DNA of 64,000 nucleotides, taken from assembly GCF_003051055.1 (NCBI RefSeq), contig NZ_QAON01000008.1, forward strand, positions 1-64,000, given 5' to 3'. Position numbers and translations under genes: made by a program. This document shows positions 24,856-33,396 of this stretch, piece after piece; within the stretch, counting starts at the first letter, position 1; every line of letters begins with the position of its first letter. The DNA comes from Agitococcus lubricus (GTDB lineage Bacteria; Pseudomonadota; Gammaproteobacteria; Pseudomonadales; Moraxellaceae). The notes below the pieces were generated by a model, which was not told the DNA's origin, did no database searches, and saw only the letters and a program-made list of their open reading frames with translations.

Positions 24856-25818
24856 TTATTCTTCAGTTATCGGTTTACGCTGCCATTCGTTATTACGCGT
24901 TGTCGCACCGTCATGTAAGGCTTGTTCATTAATCAACACTTTTTTGGGCGATTTTACTTGTGCGAATAAGCCAATACTTTCAATCACCGATGATAGTAAT
25001 GCCGCATCTGCACGTGGTGTTTCCCGTAAATGCTCACTCATATCAAAGGGATTTAAGCCATAAACACGGGGTTTTTGGGTCGGTTCATTAAGATAAATAA
25101 ACACGGGAAGATTCGCAGGGACAATACGGCCAGCATTGCTTTTTTGTCCTTTATTGTATGCCATCATGCGAGGATGTGGGGCTTTACGCCAACGATAAAT
25201 AAGTGGAATTTCAGGTGGAACTTCTGCTAATTGTTGCTTTTGCAAATTAATAATATTTTCCCACTCACTCGGCGTAAATTGATCGGGACGATTTTTTCTT
25301 GAACGTTCTAACTGTGCTTCAACATCCGCACGACTGACATGCACACTGCTTGGTGTTGCGCCTGCCCACGAAAAATATAAACATTCAGGGGCAGTCCATT
25401 GTACTAAGTGCCGATAACATTGTAAGACCGACACATTAGGTAAGGCTTGACGTGTTGTCCGATTTCTTTCTTTTTCGGGAATACTTAACATTAAGCGTTT
25501 AAGCGTATCTTTTTTAGCGTTAATGATATCTATTTCCGGTGAAAAATCCCTATCAACGCCCAACCAGCCAGGTAAACGATAAGCGGTAGCAGGGTGTTGA
25601 TTGGCTTGAAAATGTAAAACTTCAAATGCTTCAGCCGCTTTTATTGCCGCAGCTTCTTTGGCAATATGTTTTACCTCAATGATTTTTGGTGCTAAGCCAT
25701 TGTTATTTAGAGGAACTTCGTAGACATCTCCGTCAACAACATGCGGCATCCACATTAATCTAAAATCTGCCAACGTCTGTTGTATATCCTGAAAAGCATC
25801 ACGTAATTCAAAAATCAT
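24856..25818 (-). CDS. tus: Tus/Ter-family replication terminus binding protein
   Basis: Tus binds Ter sites as a monomer and blocks replication forks from one side. The 320-aa product (Escherichia coli Tus has 309) aligns by eye along most of its length: AYRLPGWLGVD (79-89) with Tus AVRLPGVLCY, ALPNVSVLQCYRHL (125-138) with HLPGLITLNAYRTL, YFSWAGAT (148-155) with RFGWANKH, DVEAQLERS (165-173) with DEVLAQLEKS, and YNKGQK (221-226) with WYKGDQK. Arg177 and Ala152 fit DNA-contact residues Arg198 and Ala173. Residues at the Tus C6 pocket (Phe140, His144, Gly149) appear replaced by Asn119, Arg123 and Asn128. The ATG has GAGG 7 nt upstream. The family is best known from Enterobacterales and plasmids. 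Confidence 0.85.
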   Translation of the reverse strand: MIFELRDAFQDIQQTLADFRLMWMPHVVDGDVYEVPLNNNGLAPKIIEVKHIAKEAAAIKAAEAFEVLHFQANQHPATAYRLPGWLGVDRDFSPEIDIINAKKDTLKRLMLSIPEKERNRTTRQALPNVSVLQCYRHLVQWTAPECLYFSWAGATPSSVHVSRADVEAQLERSRKNRPDQFTPSEWENIINLQKQQLAEVPPEIPLIYRWRKAPHPRMMAYNKGQKSNAGRIVPANLPVFIYLNEPTQKPRVYGLNPFDMSEHLRETPRADAALLSSVIESIGLFAQVKSPKKVLINEQALHDGATTRNNEWQRKPITEE

Positions 25819-25975
25819 TATTCAACCTCAATTTATTTTTATCGTTACTCGTTACGGCTGGATGCACTAATAAATAATTAACACACATAGCATGCTACGA
25901 ATATCAAGATAGATATGCAACCTCAATTTTGTATTAAATATTACTTAATACATATTATGTAATTTATTTTATATT

Positions 25976-25996
25976 TTTTAGTAGGAGATACTAAAA
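25976..25996. repeat. Inverted repeat upstream of tus
   Basis: TTTTAGTA and TACTAAAA form a perfect 8-bp stem around GGAGA. It is followed by AATAAA rather than a T-tract, so it is more likely a protein-binding site or RNA hairpin than a terminator. Confidence 0.45.
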
Positions 25997-26022
25997 TAAA
26001 GCCTATTATAGACATTATTTAA

Positions 26023-26038
26023 CATAATATACATTATG
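26023..26038 (+). promoter_or_regulatory. Palindrome sharing the kfrA operator core
   Basis: CATAATATACATTATG is a perfect 6-4-6 inverted repeat. Its central 12 bp, TAATATACATTA, are identical to the palindrome in front of the kfrA-like gene. It lies about 205 bp upstream of the tus ATG. Confidence 0.55.
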
Positions 26039-26132
26039 CGATGAGTTATATCCCTTAAAGGAAGCATCATATTTAATGTTGTTGTATTAAAAATTACGTG
26101 TGGTTATTTGTATTTGTGATGAAATGATAAAT

Positions 26133-26168
26133 CGTTTTAAGCTCTGTGTCCGTATATAGCTTAAAACG
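26133..26168 (-). terminator. Possible terminator after the alpha/beta hydrolase gene
   Basis: CGTTTTAAGCT and AGCTTAAAACG form an 11-bp stem with a 14-nt loop, starting 8 bp after the stop of the minus-strand hydrolase. The T-tract on the minus strand (ATTTATCATTTC) is weak. Confidence 0.45.
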
Positions 26169-26176
26169 TGTTTGTC

Positions 26177-26983
26177 TTATGCTGCGTTTGGATAGATTTT
26201 CCGTAAAAACTTTAGCACAAAACCCAAGAAATATTCAGGAGATTCTGCAAAAACCGCATGTCCTGTTTCTGAAATATGTAATTCAGCGTGAGGAATGACA
26301 GCCTGAGCAATTTTTGCATCGTGTTTAGCCGATACTAACGGGTCGTATTGGCCAAAGAATAATAAGGTTGGGCAACGAATATTTTTGGCTTTTTCACGCA
26401 AATCGGCATCTGGTAACAACATACTGCGCCAAATTGCACGATTAATGGCAAATGGAACTGTTTTACCGTACTCTTTTAATGCCCGAGATTTCATGGTTTT
26501 TACCCACGTAGAGCCACCTTTCAGGTAAAAATTGGCTAATACAATGGGCGGAATGGCTAAAGAACTGGCCTGTAAACGACAAAATAAACGTGTCATGGCG
26601 TTATGATTCGTAAATCCCGCAGGTGAAATAAGGACTAAGCTCTTAACCCGCTCTGGAAATTCGGCAGCATAACGTGCAGCAGCATAGCCACCTATCGAGT
26701 TACCCATTAAGGTAACCTCAGCTAAGGCTTTCTCGTCAATCACGCCCTTAAGTACGTCATAAAAATAATTAACACTGGCTTTATCTATGGGCTCTGGTGC
26801 ATCTGATGTGCCATAACCAGGCCAGTCGATGGTAATCACGCAATAATTACGTGTTAATGCATCAATAATGGCATTATAATCTTTACTGTCACCGGGGTTT
26901 GCATGCAACAAAACAAGATAATTTGTACCTACTCCCATCTTTCGATAGTGAACTTTTCCTTGCGGAAGCGTCAACATTGGCAT
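26177..26983 (-). CDS. Alpha/beta hydrolase
   Basis: The 268-aa product has the alpha/beta hydrolase fold: oxyanion region LLHANPGDSKDY near residue 28, nucleophile elbow GNSIGGYAAARYAAEFPERV near residue 95, catalytic Asp in FGQYDPLVSA, and His in ETGHAVFAESPE. The pattern fits C-C hydrolases, esterases and haloperoxidase-like enzymes; the substrate cannot be assigned. No signal peptide is seen, so it is cytoplasmic. The ATG at 26983 is preferred over TTG 26989 and ATG 26977. It is divergent from acnB. Confidence 0.8.
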   Translation of the reverse strand: MPMLTLPQGKVHYRKMGVGTNYLVLLHANPGDSKDYNAIIDALTRNYCVITIDWPGYGTSDAPEPIDKASVNYFYDVLKGVIDEKALAEVTLMGNSIGGYAAARYAAEFPERVKSLVLISPAGFTNHNAMTRLFCRLQASSLAIPPIVLANFYLKGGSTWVKTMKSRALKEYGKTVPFAINRAIWRSMLLPDADLREKAKNIRCPTLLFFGQYDPLVSAKHDAKIAQAVIPHAELHISETGHAVFAESPEYFLGFVLKFLRKIYPNAA

Positions 26984-27329
26984 GACCAAACACCTAAAAT
27001 CTTAAATATAGTTGACCGAAGTCTCAAAAACGTCATAAAGCTATCGTAAACATGGCCTAAAAACTAGCTCTACAATTAGAAAACTTTAGTATTTATTTAT
27101 GAAAGAATGGTTATATGCTTTGGAATATAAGGTTTTCTTAACTTTTGTCCGATTGAGTGCTAACATTCTGCCACCGTTTTTGTGCTGCATGTTGATATCC
27201 ATCAATCGCACCCCAAAAAGCTCGTTTAGATTTACACATAAGAGTTGTAGTTTGCCCAGTATTTTATCTGTGAGCGATACAAATTTGACGGTATACGTGT
27301 AAATGTCACGCTAATATGAGGAAACTATC
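26984..27329. other. Divergent region between the hydrolase and acnB
   Basis: About 345 bp contain the acnB leader with a clear ribosome binding site (GAGGAAA before GTG 27330). A 67-codon open frame at 27099 lacks a ribosome binding site and family signs and is not counted. No riboswitch or known leader is recognised. Confidence 0.4.
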
Positions 27330-29945
27330 GTGCTAGAAGCCTATCGCCAACACGTTGCTGAACGCGCTGCCCAAGGCGTTCCACCCAAGCCACTTGATGA
27401 ACAACAAACTGCTGCTTTAGTAGAATTATTAAAAAATCCACCAGCAGGTGAAGAAGCCTTTTTGGTTGATTTAATTGAAAACCGCGTGCCTGCGGGCGTT
27501 GACCCAGCCGCTTATGTTAAAGCTGCTTTTTTAGCGGCTGTTGCTAAAGGTGAAGCTTCTTCTCCTTTAATCACTAAGCAACGTGCTGTGTACTTATTAG
27601 GTACGATGCTCGGTGGTTACAACGTTGAGCCATTAGTTCAGTTATTAGACAATGCTGAGTTAGCGGCTGAAGCGGCTAAAGCCTTAAAAGCTACATTATT
27701 AATGTTCGACTCTTTCCATGACGTTGAAGAAAAAGCCAAAGCTGGCAACGCGGCTGCAAAAGAAGTGTTACAAAGCTGGGCGGATGCTGAATGGTTTACT
27801 AACCGTCCAGAAGTGCCAAGCACCATCAAATTGACGGTGTTTAAAGTGACTGGCGAAACCAACACTGACGACCTATCCCCTGCTCAAGACGCTTGGAGTC
27901 GTCCAGATATTCCATTGCACGCAAATGCCATGTTGAAAAACGTACGTGATGGTATTAATCCAGACAAACCAACAGAAATCGGCCCAATCAAGCAATTAGA
28001 AGCCTTAAAAGCAAAAGGTAACACCATTGCTTATGTGGGTGACGTTGTGGGTACAGGTTCTAGCCGTAAATCTGCAACCAACTCGGTATTGTGGTTTACA
28101 GGTAACGACATCCCGCACATTCCAAACAAGCGTGATGGCGGTTTCTGTATTGGTAGCAAAATTGCGCCAATCTTCTTCAACACCATGGAAGATGCGGGTG
28201 CATTACCTGTTGAATTAGATGTGTCACAAATGAACATGGGTGATGAGATTGTTTTAAACATCGATCATGCTAATGCTATTGTGACTGCTACTAAAGATGG
28301 CGTTGAAATTGCTAAAGCTCCGTTAAAAACACCTGTGTTATTAGACGAAGTACGTGCGGGTGGCCGTATTAACTTAATTATCGGTCGCTCCTTAACCACT
28401 AAAGCACGCGAAGCTTTAGGTTTAGCGCCTTCTACATTATTCCGTCAACCACAACAACCTGCTGACACTGGCAAAGGTTACACCCAAGCTCAAAAAATGG
28501 TGGGTAAAGCCTGTGGCGTAGCAGGTATCCGTCCCGGTACTTATTGCGAACCAAAAATGACCACTGTTGGTTCTCAAGATACCACAGGTCCAATGACACG
28601 TGACGAATTAAAAGATTTAGCGTGTTTAGGCTTCTCTGCGGATTTAGTGATGCAGTCTTTCTGTCACACCGCTGCGTATCCAAAGCCAGTTGACGTACAA
28701 ACTCATCATACCTTACCTGATTTTATTATGAATCGCGGTGGCGTGAGCTTGCGTCCCGGTGACGGTATTATCCATAGCTGGTTAAACCGTATGTTATTAC
28801 CTGATACCGTAGGTACAGGTGGTGACTCTCATACACGCTTCCCAATTGGTATTTCTTTTCCAGCAGGTTCTGGTTTAGTTGCGTTTGCGGCGGCAACAGG
28901 TGTGATGCCTTTAGATATGCCTGAGTCGGTATTGGTTAAGTTTAAAGGTAAAATGCAAGCAGGTATCACCTTACGTGATTTAGTGCATGCTATCCCCTAC
29001 TATGCTATCCAAGCTGGTGATTTAACGGTTGAGAAAAAAGGCAAAAAGAATATTTTCAATGGCCGTATTTTAGAAATTGACTTGTCCGAAATGGAAGGTG
29101 ATTTAACCGTTGAACAAGCCTTTGAATTGTCTGACGCGTCTGCTGAGCGTTCTGCGGCTGGTTGTTCTATTACTTTGTCTGAAAAGTCTGTGGCTGAATA
29201 CTTAACCTCCAATATCACCATGTTAAAGTGGATGATTTCTGAAGGTTACGGTGATGCCCGTACGATGGCTCGTCGTATCGAAGCAATGGAAAAATGGTTA
29301 GCTAACCCAGTATTGTTGCGTGCTGACGCCGATGCTGAATACGCTAAAGTGTATGAAATTGACTTAAACGACATTAAAGAACCCATCCTTTGCTGTCCAA
29401 ACGACCCAGATGATGCCAAGTTGTTATCTACCGTTGCTGGTGACAAAATTGATGAAGTGTTCATCGGTTCTTGTATGACTAACATCGGTCACTTCCGTGC
29501 TGCTGGTAAGTTATTAGACAAAGTTGAAGGCGGCTCTTTAAGCACTCGCTTATGGTTAGCTCCGCCAACTAAAATGGATCAACATCAATTAATGGAAGAA
29601 GGCTACTACAACATTTATGGTCGCGCTGGCGCACGTACCGAAATGCCGGGTTGTTCTTTGTGTATGGGTAACCAAGCCCGTGTTGCTCCAAACACCACTT
29701 GTGTGTCCACGTCTACACGTAACTTCCCGAACCGTTTAGGTCAAGGCTCTAATGTGTACTTAGCCTCTGCTGAGTTAGCCTCTGTGGCTGCAGTGATGGG
29801 TAAATTGCCAACGGTTGCCGAGTACATGGAATATGCGAACAAAATCGACAGCATGGCTGGCGACATTTATCGCTATTTGAACTTCGACCGTATGAGTGAA
29901 TACACCGACAAAGCTAACAAGATTGATGTTGCTCAGTTGACGTAA
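27330..29945 (+). CDS. acnB: Aconitate hydratase B
   Basis: AcnB converts citrate to isocitrate in the TCA cycle and, without its cluster, can bind mRNA. The 871-aa product has the N-terminal HEAT-like domain ([15 protein letters not shown] onward), a swivel domain with [17 protein letters not shown]-type residues near 240, and the catalytic domains. The [4Fe-4S] ligands lie in [14 protein letters not shown] and in PGCSLCMGN. The start is GTG with GAGGAAA upstream. The codon use is cleaner than in most neighbours, as expected for a highly expressed gene. A double hairpin terminator follows. Confidence 0.97.
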   Translation: MLEAYRQHVAERAAQGVPPKPLDEQQTAALVELLKNPPAGEEAFLVDLIENRVPAGVDPAAYVKAAFLAAVAKGEASSPLITKQRAVYLLGTMLGGYNVEPLVQLLDNAELAAEAAKALKATLLMFDSFHDVEEKAKAGNAAAKEVLQSWADAEWFTNRPEVPSTIKLTVFKVTGETNTDDLSPAQDAWSRPDIPLHANAMLKNVRDGINPDKPTEIGPIKQLEALKAKGNTIAYVGDVVGTGSSRKSATNSVLWFTGNDIPHIPNKRDGGFCIGSKIAPIFFNTMEDAGALPVELDVSQMNMGDEIVLNIDHANAIVTATKDGVEIAKAPLKTPVLLDEVRAGGRINLIIGRSLTTKAREALGLAPSTLFRQPQQPADTGKGYTQAQKMVGKACGVAGIRPGTYCEPKMTTVGSQDTTGPMTRDELKDLACLGFSADLVMQSFCHTAAYPKPVDVQTHHTLPDFIMNRGGVSLRPGDGIIHSWLNRMLLPDTVGTGGDSHTRFPIGISFPAGSGLVAFAAATGVMPLDMPESVLVKFKGKMQAGITLRDLVHAIPYYAIQAGDLTVEKKGKKNIFNGRILEIDLSEMEGDLTVEQAFELSDASAERSAAGCSITLSEKSVAEYLTSNITMLKWMISEGYGDARTMARRIEAMEKWLANPVLLRADADAEYAKVYEIDLNDIKEPILCCPNDPDDAKLLSTVAGDKIDEVFIGSCMTNIGHFRAAGKLLDKVEGGSLSTRLWLAPPTKMDQHQLMEEGYYNIYGRAGARTEMPGCSLCMGNQARVAPNTTCVSTSTRNFPNRLGQGSNVYLASAELASVAAVMGKLPTVAEYMEYANKIDSMAGDIYRYLNFDRMSEYTDKANKIDVAQLT

Positions 29946-29951
29946 TCTTAC

Positions 29952-30017
29952 TTAAACGACTTGAGTCTTTGCTGAAGTCGTTTAATAAACAAAAGCCCAG
30001 TTTTTACTGGGCTTTTT
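29952..30017. terminator. Tandem hairpin terminator after acnB
   Basis: The first hairpin is TTAAACGACTT / AAGTCGTTTAA (29952-29985). The second is a canonical terminator, AAAAGCCCAG / CTGGGCTTTTT (29991-30017). The second has A- and T-tracts on both sides and can also end the converging SDR gene. Confidence 0.9.
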
Positions 30018-30019
30018 AT

Positions 30020-30823
30020 TTACAACTGTTTGGGCTGCATTTGACTGCTAATGACTGGCCACAAACGATTCACCTGCCACATAAAATTAGAATAAAAACC
30101 AGTTTTGACATGCAAATCACGATTATTTATACCTTTTAAGGCGGTATTAATCACTTTGTCAGGGTCATCAATAAAGATTTTAGGCATGACAGGAATTTTA
30201 GCTTTACCGACAATCGGGGCTTTTAAGATACCAGTACGGGTAAAAAATGGATAAATAATCGTTACATCTACGCCACGTTTTTTAATTTCACCCGATAAAG
30301 CCATCGCAAAACCACGTAAACCAAATTTCGCCGCGCTATAACTTGTCCCTAACTTAGTAGCAATAAACCCTGCAACTGAATCAATAAAAATAAAATGGCC
30401 ACTACCACGCTGCAAAAAGTCAGGTAAAAATAAATGCGTCAATTCCATCGGTGCAGTTAACATCACACGCATTTGTAAGTTCATTTTATCCATCGGAATT
30501 TCTTCATAATGTCCGACAAAGGCTAAACCTGCGTTATGCACCACCATATCCACAGGGGCAATTTTTTGACAGGCTTCGTACAAGGCTTTTGGCCCTTCGA
30601 CAGCGTTTAAGTCACTTTTAATTTGACCTAAAACTTGTTTTTCCCAGCCAAAAGGCAAACCACCGCCATCGGCTAACTCGGTAATTGGCCGCTCACTAAC
30701 ATCGGTTAAAATAACTTTAGCCCTAGCCATTAACAAGTGACGGACAAAAGTTTTTCCCAGACCTCCCCAAGCACCTGTTACCAACACCACTTTACCCGCT
30801 AAACGTGGAAAATGATTCATCAT
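30020..30823 (-). CDS. Short-chain dehydrogenase/reductase
   Basis: The 267-aa product is a classical SDR: cofactor motif TGAWGGLG near residue 17 (TGxxxGxG), NAGLAF near residue 99 (NAG), and the catalytic Ser/Tyr/Lys in FIDSVAGF and YSAAKFG. The C-terminus is basic and hydrophobic, suggesting membrane association. It follows the TetR gene by 3 bp, so the two are one operon and the SDR is probably controlled by that repressor. The substrate is unknown; the surrounding genes suggest lipids or hydrocarbon-derived alcohols or ketones. Confidence 0.85.
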   Translation of the reverse strand: MMNHFPRLAGKVVLVTGAWGGLGKTFVRHLLMARAKVILTDVSERPITELADGGGLPFGWEKQVLGQIKSDLNAVEGPKALYEACQKIAPVDMVVHNAGLAFVGHYEEIPMDKMNLQMRVMLTAPMELTHLFLPDFLQRGSGHFIFIDSVAGFIATKLGTSYSAAKFGLRGFAMALSGEIKKRGVDVTIIYPFFTRTGILKAPIVGKAKIPVMPKIFIDDPDKVINTALKGINNRDLHVKTGFYSNFMWQVNRLWPVISSQMQPKQL

Positions 30824-30826
30824 AAT

Positions 30827-31381
30827 TTACCCTCTGTTTGATGTGATTTTTGAGATTAAAAAATTGGCAATAGTTTCTCTTTCACAAGCATCGCCTGCAT
30901 GATGTGATAACAGCCCTTCGACCACAAACGTTGCTATTTTGGCGGCTATTACACACTCTTCTTGTTTTAAGCCATGCAGCATTAATTGATTAACAACCAG
31001 TGACTCGAGCATAAAGTGAAAACGTTGATGCCATATTTTGATACTTTCAGCAAAGTTCATGCGATTATGTACGGTCGTAATCACATGAGGAACGGCATCA
31101 AATTTATCGAGTAACCACAATAATTGTTGGTCTAAACTTTGTTCTTGAATGCTTAAATACTCTGCTAGGGCTTCGGCAACCAGTTCATCTAAAATCGCAA
31201 TCAATAACTCGTCTTTATCTTTGAAATACCAATATAAAGTATTCGGTGCAACGCCTGCTTCTTTAGCTAAACGAGACATACTGGTTGCGTCATAACCTTC
31301 TGCTAACAACAATTGTCTTGCGGCTAATAAAATTTCTTGACGTTTATGTTCGCTATCAATTTCACGTCTATTTTTGGCCAT
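30827..31381 (-). CDS. TetR-family transcriptional regulator
   Basis: The 184-aa protein has the TetR N-terminal helix-turn-helix: RQEILLAARQLLLAEGYDATSMSRLAKEAGVAPNTLYWYFKDKDELL, interrupted here only for length, at about residues 14-60. A helical ligand-binding domain follows. It precedes the SDR gene and is divergent from the alpha/beta hydrolase at 31474. Two near-identical palindromes lie in the 92-bp divergent gap and are the obvious operator candidates. The ligand is unknown, perhaps a fatty-acid or hydrocarbon derivative. Confidence 0.9.
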   Translation of the reverse strand: MAKNRREIDSEHKRQEILLAARQLLLAEGYDATSMSRLAKEAGVAPNTLYWYFKDKDELLIAILDELVAEALAEYLSIQEQSLDQQLLWLLDKFDAVPHVITTVHNRMNFAESIKIWHQRFHFMLESLVVNQLMLHGLKQEECVIAAKIATFVVEGLLSHHAGDACERETIANFLISKITSNRG

Positions 31382-31400
31382 AAAAATTCTCTATTTTTAT

Positions 31401-31417
31401 CTTGAATGATGTTCAAG
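31401..31417. promoter_or_regulatory. TetR operator candidate 1
   Basis: CTTGAATGATGTTCAAG is a perfect 6-bp inverted repeat with a 5-bp spacer, 20 bp upstream of the tetR ATG. It differs from the second site at one spacer base and one outer base. Confidence 0.7.
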
Positions 31418-31434
31418 CAGATGATAGCATTTAT

Positions 31435-31451
31435 CTTGAATGATATTCAAC
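31435..31451. promoter_or_regulatory. TetR operator candidate 2
   Basis: CTTGAATGATATTCAAC contains the inverted repeat TTGAA-N5-TTCAA. It is centred 34 bp from site 1 and ends 22 bp before the hydrolase ATG, so one repressor could control both divergent units. Confidence 0.7.
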
Positions 31452-31473
31452 ATAAATTTAGCATGAGGTTTTT

Positions 31474-32397
31474 ATGACAATTGCCGCCAATCCACACATC
31501 CATACTCGCCAAGATGTCGAATTTTATAGCTCAGGCGTTATTTGCCGTGCATGGTTAACTTATCCACAAACAGCACAAACGCAAGACGTGCCTTTAGTGA
31601 TTATGGCGCATGGTTTTGGCGGCACACGTGAGATGCGTTTAGAACAGTATGCTCAGCGTTTTAATAACTTGGGCATGGCAACGCTGATTTTTGATTATCG
31701 CAATTTTGGTGCTAGCGATGGTTTACCACGTCAATGTTTAATTCCTCAAAAAGAGGTAGAAGACTGGCATGCTGCCTTAGCCTTTGCGCGCCGTTTACCA
31801 AATATTAATCGTCAAAAAATTGCCTTATGGGGAACGTCGTTTGCGGGTGGTTTAGTGGTGACGGTGGCGGCACAAGACGGTAAAGTCGCGGCAACTGTTA
31901 GCCAATGCCCAATGTTAGATGGTTTGGCTTCGGCTTTAGAAATTGCTCGTTATGCAGGATTAAACTCGTTAATGAAAGTCAGTACGCATGGCGTAGTTGA
32001 TGTTGCTTTATCGGTATTAGGTAAAACACACTATATTCCTACCGTTGCCAAAGAAGGTGAAATTGGCGCAATGACCAGTCACGATGCGTACGATGCCTAT
32101 TTGCGCCTCGCAACAGAAAACACGACTCTTATTAATAAAGTCACCGCGCGTACAGGATTATTAGTTCCGTTATTTAGACCAATTAAAGATGCCAAGAAAG
32201 TAAAATGCCCTGCTTTATTACAAATTTGCGAAACAGATACCGTTGCGCCTGTAGCTGCTGTTGAAAAAGCAGCGAAACTCATGCCTAAATCAGAAGTGGT
32301 GCGTTATCCTGTTGGTCATTTTGATGTGTATTTTGGTGAGGATTTTGAACGTAGTGTTAGCGATCAAGCGAAGTTTTTGCAAAAGCATTTATGTTAA
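31474..32397 (+). CDS. Alpha/beta hydrolase of the dienelactone hydrolase/acetyl xylan esterase-like type
   Basis: The 307-aa cytoplasmic protein has MAHGFGGTREMRLEQYAQRF (oxyanion region) near residue 45, the nucleophile elbow GTSFAGG near residue 120, Asp in ICETDTVAPV and His in PVGHFDVYFGE. It looks like a hydrolase acting on small or acyl substrates; no further assignment is possible. It is divergent from the TetR-SDR operon and probably under the same operators. A perfect 11-bp hairpin downstream likely terminates it. Confidence 0.82.
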   Translation: MTIAANPHIHTRQDVEFYSSGVICRAWLTYPQTAQTQDVPLVIMAHGFGGTREMRLEQYAQRFNNLGMATLIFDYRNFGASDGLPRQCLIPQKEVEDWHAALAFARRLPNINRQKIALWGTSFAGGLVVTVAAQDGKVAATVSQCPMLDGLASALEIARYAGLNSLMKVSTHGVVDVALSVLGKTHYIPTVAKEGEIGAMTSHDAYDAYLRLATENTTLINKVTARTGLLVPLFRPIKDAKKVKCPALLQICETDTVAPVAAVEKAAKLMPKSEVVRYPVGHFDVYFGEDFERSVSDQAKFLQKHLC

Positions 32398-32489
32398 AGC
32401 AAAACTTAGACGCTTCACTGGCATCAGTATCTTGGGCGCAAAAATATTAATCAACAAGTAGTCAAGAACAACCATAAGTGTGTTGAATA

Positions 32490-32516
32490 AATAGGCGATA
32501 TGGATTATCGCCTATT
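32490..32516. terminator. Hairpin between converging hydrolase and START genes
   Basis: AATAGGCGATA and TATCGCCTATT form a perfect 11-bp stem with a 5-nt loop, 7 bp before the converging START-domain gene's stop. T-tracts are weak on both sides. Confidence 0.55.
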
Positions 32517-32522
32517 GAATGT

Positions 32523-33248
32523 TTAGTTAACCTCTTCCTCTAATATTTTAAAGGGAAAGTCTGGGGGCAAACCCTGATTTTTCACCTGCTGCACCATACG
32601 TTGTAAGCCTACAACGGTATAATAAGGCGCTTGTTTTTGAACAGCATTTACCGCCCACGTAGGTGCCATTCCACCGGGGTCAATATAGCCTTCGACTTCC
32701 ACTCTCACCTGCTCTTTATTGATGGGAGTAAATTTGAGAACCATATCTTCGGCAAGCATACGTACTAAAGGCGGCTTTTCGGGAATAAAATCAGGTACAG
32801 CTTTTAATTTAAGTGCAGCAAACCCTTTTTTACGTGTGTAAGGTTCAATAGTAGCGTGAATAATCGCATCTCTATCAGGTAACGTTACAGGTGCATCATG
32901 CTGAATATAATAATAAAACTCGGTTGGAGAGATAATTTTTAGCACCTTCGCATTGCGTACTTCCCAAAACCAACGCGTATAATTATCAATATCCAAATAG
33001 ACTCGTCCTAAGGCTACTAATGGCGCATCAATCAAATAATCTAGTTTAAACGAGCGGATACGTTTTCCGTCTTCTCGTTTTGAGTAGGCTTTGATATTAC
33101 GTTTAGTGTCATGCTTGACTAGTATCCATTCATTAAAGGCTTGTGTCCCTCGTAACTCTAATAACTCATCATCAACATCTGCTGATACGGTCGTACTTAA
33201 ACCGCTAATACCTAAAGCTAAAATAACGGTGGTTAATAGTTTACGCAT
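32523..33248 (-). CDS. Exported START-domain lipid-binding protein
   Basis: The 241-aa product has a signal peptide (MRKLLTTVILALGISGLSTT, cleavage probably after VSA near residue 23). A START-like domain follows, with segments such as RSFKLDYLIDAPLVALGRVY, WFWEVRNAKVL and YYYIQHDAPVTLPDRDAII. START folds bind hydrophobic ligands, so a periplasmic lipid carrier is likely by inference. The ATG at 33248 is chosen because it gives the signal peptide and has AGAG upstream; a longer frame to 33311 lacks both. It lies downstream of an SDR on the same strand. Confidence 0.8.
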   Translation of the reverse strand: MRKLLTTVILALGISGLSTTVSADVDDELLELRGTQAFNEWILVKHDTKRNIKAYSKREDGKRIRSFKLDYLIDAPLVALGRVYLDIDNYTRWFWEVRNAKVLKIISPTEFYYYIQHDAPVTLPDRDAIIHATIEPYTRKKGFAALKLKAVPDFIPEKPPLVRMLAEDMVLKFTPINKEQVRVEVEGYIDPGGMAPTWAVNAVQKQAPYYTVVGLQRMVQQVKNQGLPPDFPFKILEEEVN

Positions 33249-33396
33249 AGTCGCTTCTCTTTTTATTTTGTCAACTGATGCTCTGACATTATTTATCAAA
33301 AGTACAGTCACAAAGCGCGTTAAAACTTGCGTTAAAATCCTTATTTATAATAGGGTCATTTATATGAAACATGACTGTTCTATTTATTGTATGGAC

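Larger units (their letters stand above)
25819..26176. other. AT-rich, palindrome-rich region upstream of tus
   Basis: No coding sequence is seen in this very AT-rich region. It holds a 12-bp direct repeat CAACCTCAATTT (25823-25834 and 25918-25929; the first copy includes the tus ribosome binding site), a palindrome TAATACATATTA (25946-25957), an 8-bp stem (25976-25996), the kfrA-type palindrome (26023-26038) and a hairpin near the end of the hydrolase gene (26133-26168). Confidence 0.55.

Noticed and set aside
27099-27302. 67-codon open frame between the hydrolase and acnB
   Set aside because: No ribosome binding site, no family features, biased composition; it lies in the probable acnB promoter region.
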